Shown: positions 55,854 through 56,673 of the stretch, in pieces
How positions within the stretch are numbered: the first letter of the stretch is position 1
Layout: each line of letters opens with the position of its first letter
Assembly (NCBI RefSeq): GCF_002284565.1
Contig: NZ_NPKI01000036.1
Span: forward strand, 1-56,673
Reading direction: 5' to 3'
Origin: Mesorhizobium mediterraneum
GTDB lineage: Bacteria; Pseudomonadota; Alphaproteobacteria; Rhizobiales; Rhizobiaceae
Length of the DNA: 56,673 nucleotides
Notes under the pieces: model-generated
What the model saw: only the letters and a program-made list of their open reading frames with translations
Told to the model about the DNA's origin: nothing
Database searches by the model: none
Position numbers and translations under genes: made by a program

Positions 55854-55970
55854 GGCGAAATCTACGATCTCTATAGCAACGTCAAGGAGAAGCGCGAGGT
55901 GTTGCAGATGTGGTCAAATCACATCGAATGGCTGATCAAGCAGGCTGCGGATGACGCTCTGGCGGCGTAG
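55854..55970 (+). pseudogene. Tyrosine integrase C-terminal remnant (possible)
   Basis: One frame reads GEIYDLYSNVKEKREVLQMW followed by SNHIEWLIKQAADDALAA and a TAG. This resembles the tail of phage-type integrases after the catalytic Tyr (normally Y.Y..EKR.AL..W). The upstream part is not readable. Its last bases overlap the end of the M41-like gene on the other strand. Confidence 0.4.
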
Positions 55971-56562
55971 CTGCTGGCATGGGCGGAAGATGCGGCGCAA
56001 CAATCGTCAGAGCCTCATCGAATTGGAGATCACGCTTGACCAGCAAATGCGCGGCCAATGCTTCGATGGCTGACCAGTGATCGAGTACTAGCCGGGCCGT
56101 GCGATCTTCGATCCGCCTCCAACGGGGGCGGCGCGGCATCAGGAACCGCAACTCACCATAGATTCGCTTGGCATCCGCGTAGTCGCTGCTCCCCTCATTC
56201 CCATCGGACGCATTCATCGCCAAATCGCGCGGGTCCAGATAGCCTTCGAATGCGGATTCTGCAAAAGGACCTGCCAGACACGCAACTATCACTTGGATCG
56301 CTTCATCGCGTTGGAAATGTCGATCCATATCGTTCTCGAAAATCGGCTTTCGCTCCGAGGTGAATCCTTGCGCTGAATAGAAAACCGTGCCTTCGACAAA
56401 ACCACCGCACTCTCCGTCACCGGCGTCGGGGTAAATACTAACACTTGAGAAAGCAGGGAGTTCACGGTCGTCGTCGAACATCTGACGGTGCAAAACGATG
56501 GCGGCCACCGCGTGCCCGGCTTCGTGATGCGCCACAAGCGGCAGATATTGGGAGGCTACCAT
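55936..56562 (-). CDS. Stand-alone M41-like zinc peptidase domain protein
   Basis: The 208-residue protein carries the zincin motif HHEAGHAVAAI (HExxH, residues about 12-16) and a downstream acidic region (SDYADAKRIYGEL). Both are reminiscent of the FtsH/M41 peptidase domain, but there is no AAA ATPase or membrane segment. Such single-domain homologues are common in accessory proteobacterial DNA and their substrates are unknown. The third zinc ligand would be Asp in the SDYADA segment. Start at 56562, without a strong Shine-Dalgarno. Confidence 0.75.
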   Translation of the reverse strand: MVASQYLPLVAHHEAGHAVAAIVLHRQMFDDDRELPAFSSVSIYPDAGDGECGGFVEGTVFYSAQGFTSERKPIFENDMDRHFQRDEAIQVIVACLAGPFAESAFEGYLDPRDLAMNASDGNEGSSDYADAKRIYGELRFLMPRRPRWRRIEDRTARLVLDHWSAIEALAAHLLVKRDLQFDEALTIVAPHLPPMPAATPPERHPQPA

Positions 56563-56673
56563 GCGGTGCGGCTCTCAGATCTAGTTTCCATCCAAGCCCT
56601 GATATCGGATTCAAGCCATGCGACTCGGCCGGGGGAGATGCGACGCCGCTTAGGGAACAGGCCTGCCTTCAGA

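Noticed and set aside
1..56673. tRNA genes, rRNA genes and CRISPR arrays
   Set aside because: No tRNA cloverleaf, rRNA segment or regularly spaced repeat was recognised on either strand by eye; tRNAscan-SE, Infernal or CRISPR-finding software would be decisive.

Overview
The window looks like an accessory, heavily rearranged stretch of a Hyphomicrobiales (Rhizobiales) genome, most likely a Mesorhizobium-type symbiosis island or a related plasmid. The reasons are the rhizobial insertion-sequence types (IS1111/IS110, IS3, IS21, IS256, IS66, IS701, IS630, IS1380), peptide and dicarboxylate catabolism genes, an ardC remnant, and above all small DUF2285 proteins divergent from XRE regulators. Those pairs match the qseM/qseC switch known from the ICEMlSym element of Mesorhizobium loti. 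No rRNA, tRNA or CRISPR was recognised.

Layout. 1-4.5 kb is an IS graveyard: an IS1111-type element sits between orfA and orfB of an IS3 element, beside IS110 and IS256 debris. 5.0-14.0 kb holds a class C-type serine hydrolase, an ardC remnant and a five-gene oligopeptide ABC importer followed by a CapA-family hydrolase. 14.2-15.7 kb is IS21/IS110 debris. 15.7-16.9 kb is an ATP-grasp ligase on the minus strand. 17.5-25.4 kb is a second IS pile-up: an IS701 pseudogene, an IS256 copy with an 8-bp target duplication, an IS630 fragment, and an IS21 istA inside an IS1380 transposase.

25.7-33.5 kb is a well-preserved plus-strand catabolic block: methylaspartate ammonia-lyase, class III CoA-transferase, CitE-type lyase, LysR regulator, aldehyde dehydrogenase and class I fumarase (mesaconase). 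Together these can take 3-methylaspartate through mesaconate, citramalate and citramalyl-CoA to acetyl-CoA and pyruvate. An Lrp/AsnC regulator (34.0 kb) and a class III aminotransferase (38.3 kb) follow. Between them lie a decayed copy of the aminotransferase 5' end and a compact three-gene operon, TIR - SLATT (2TM) - ThsB-like TIR (35.3-37.3 kb), which is the best candidate for an undescribed, presumably anti-phage, signalling/effector system.

39.9-44.0 kb carries a LuxR-type quorum-sensing regulator and two tandem modules of qseM-like gene / divergent XRE gene / shared GC-rich leader element. 44.3-47.2 kb is a minus-strand pair, OmpW porin and prolyl oligopeptidase, with a clear terminator. 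48.5-51.6 kb is decayed mobile-element control DNA: an fseA-like pseudogene, an scpB fragment, a toxin/antitoxin-like pseudogene pair and a tyrosine recombinase pseudogene. 51.7-55.2 kb is a very large autotransporter whose passenger begins with a pepsin-like aspartic protease domain, broken by a single-base frameshift. The window ends with a stand-alone M41-like zinc peptidase.

Taken together, the island combines peptide import and processing (serine hydrolase, ABC importer, CapA, ATP-grasp ligase, prolyl oligopeptidase, pepsin-like autotransporter), a C5-dicarboxylate/amino-acid catabolic route, a candidate defence operon, and a duplicated transfer-control switch whose activator partners are partly decayed.
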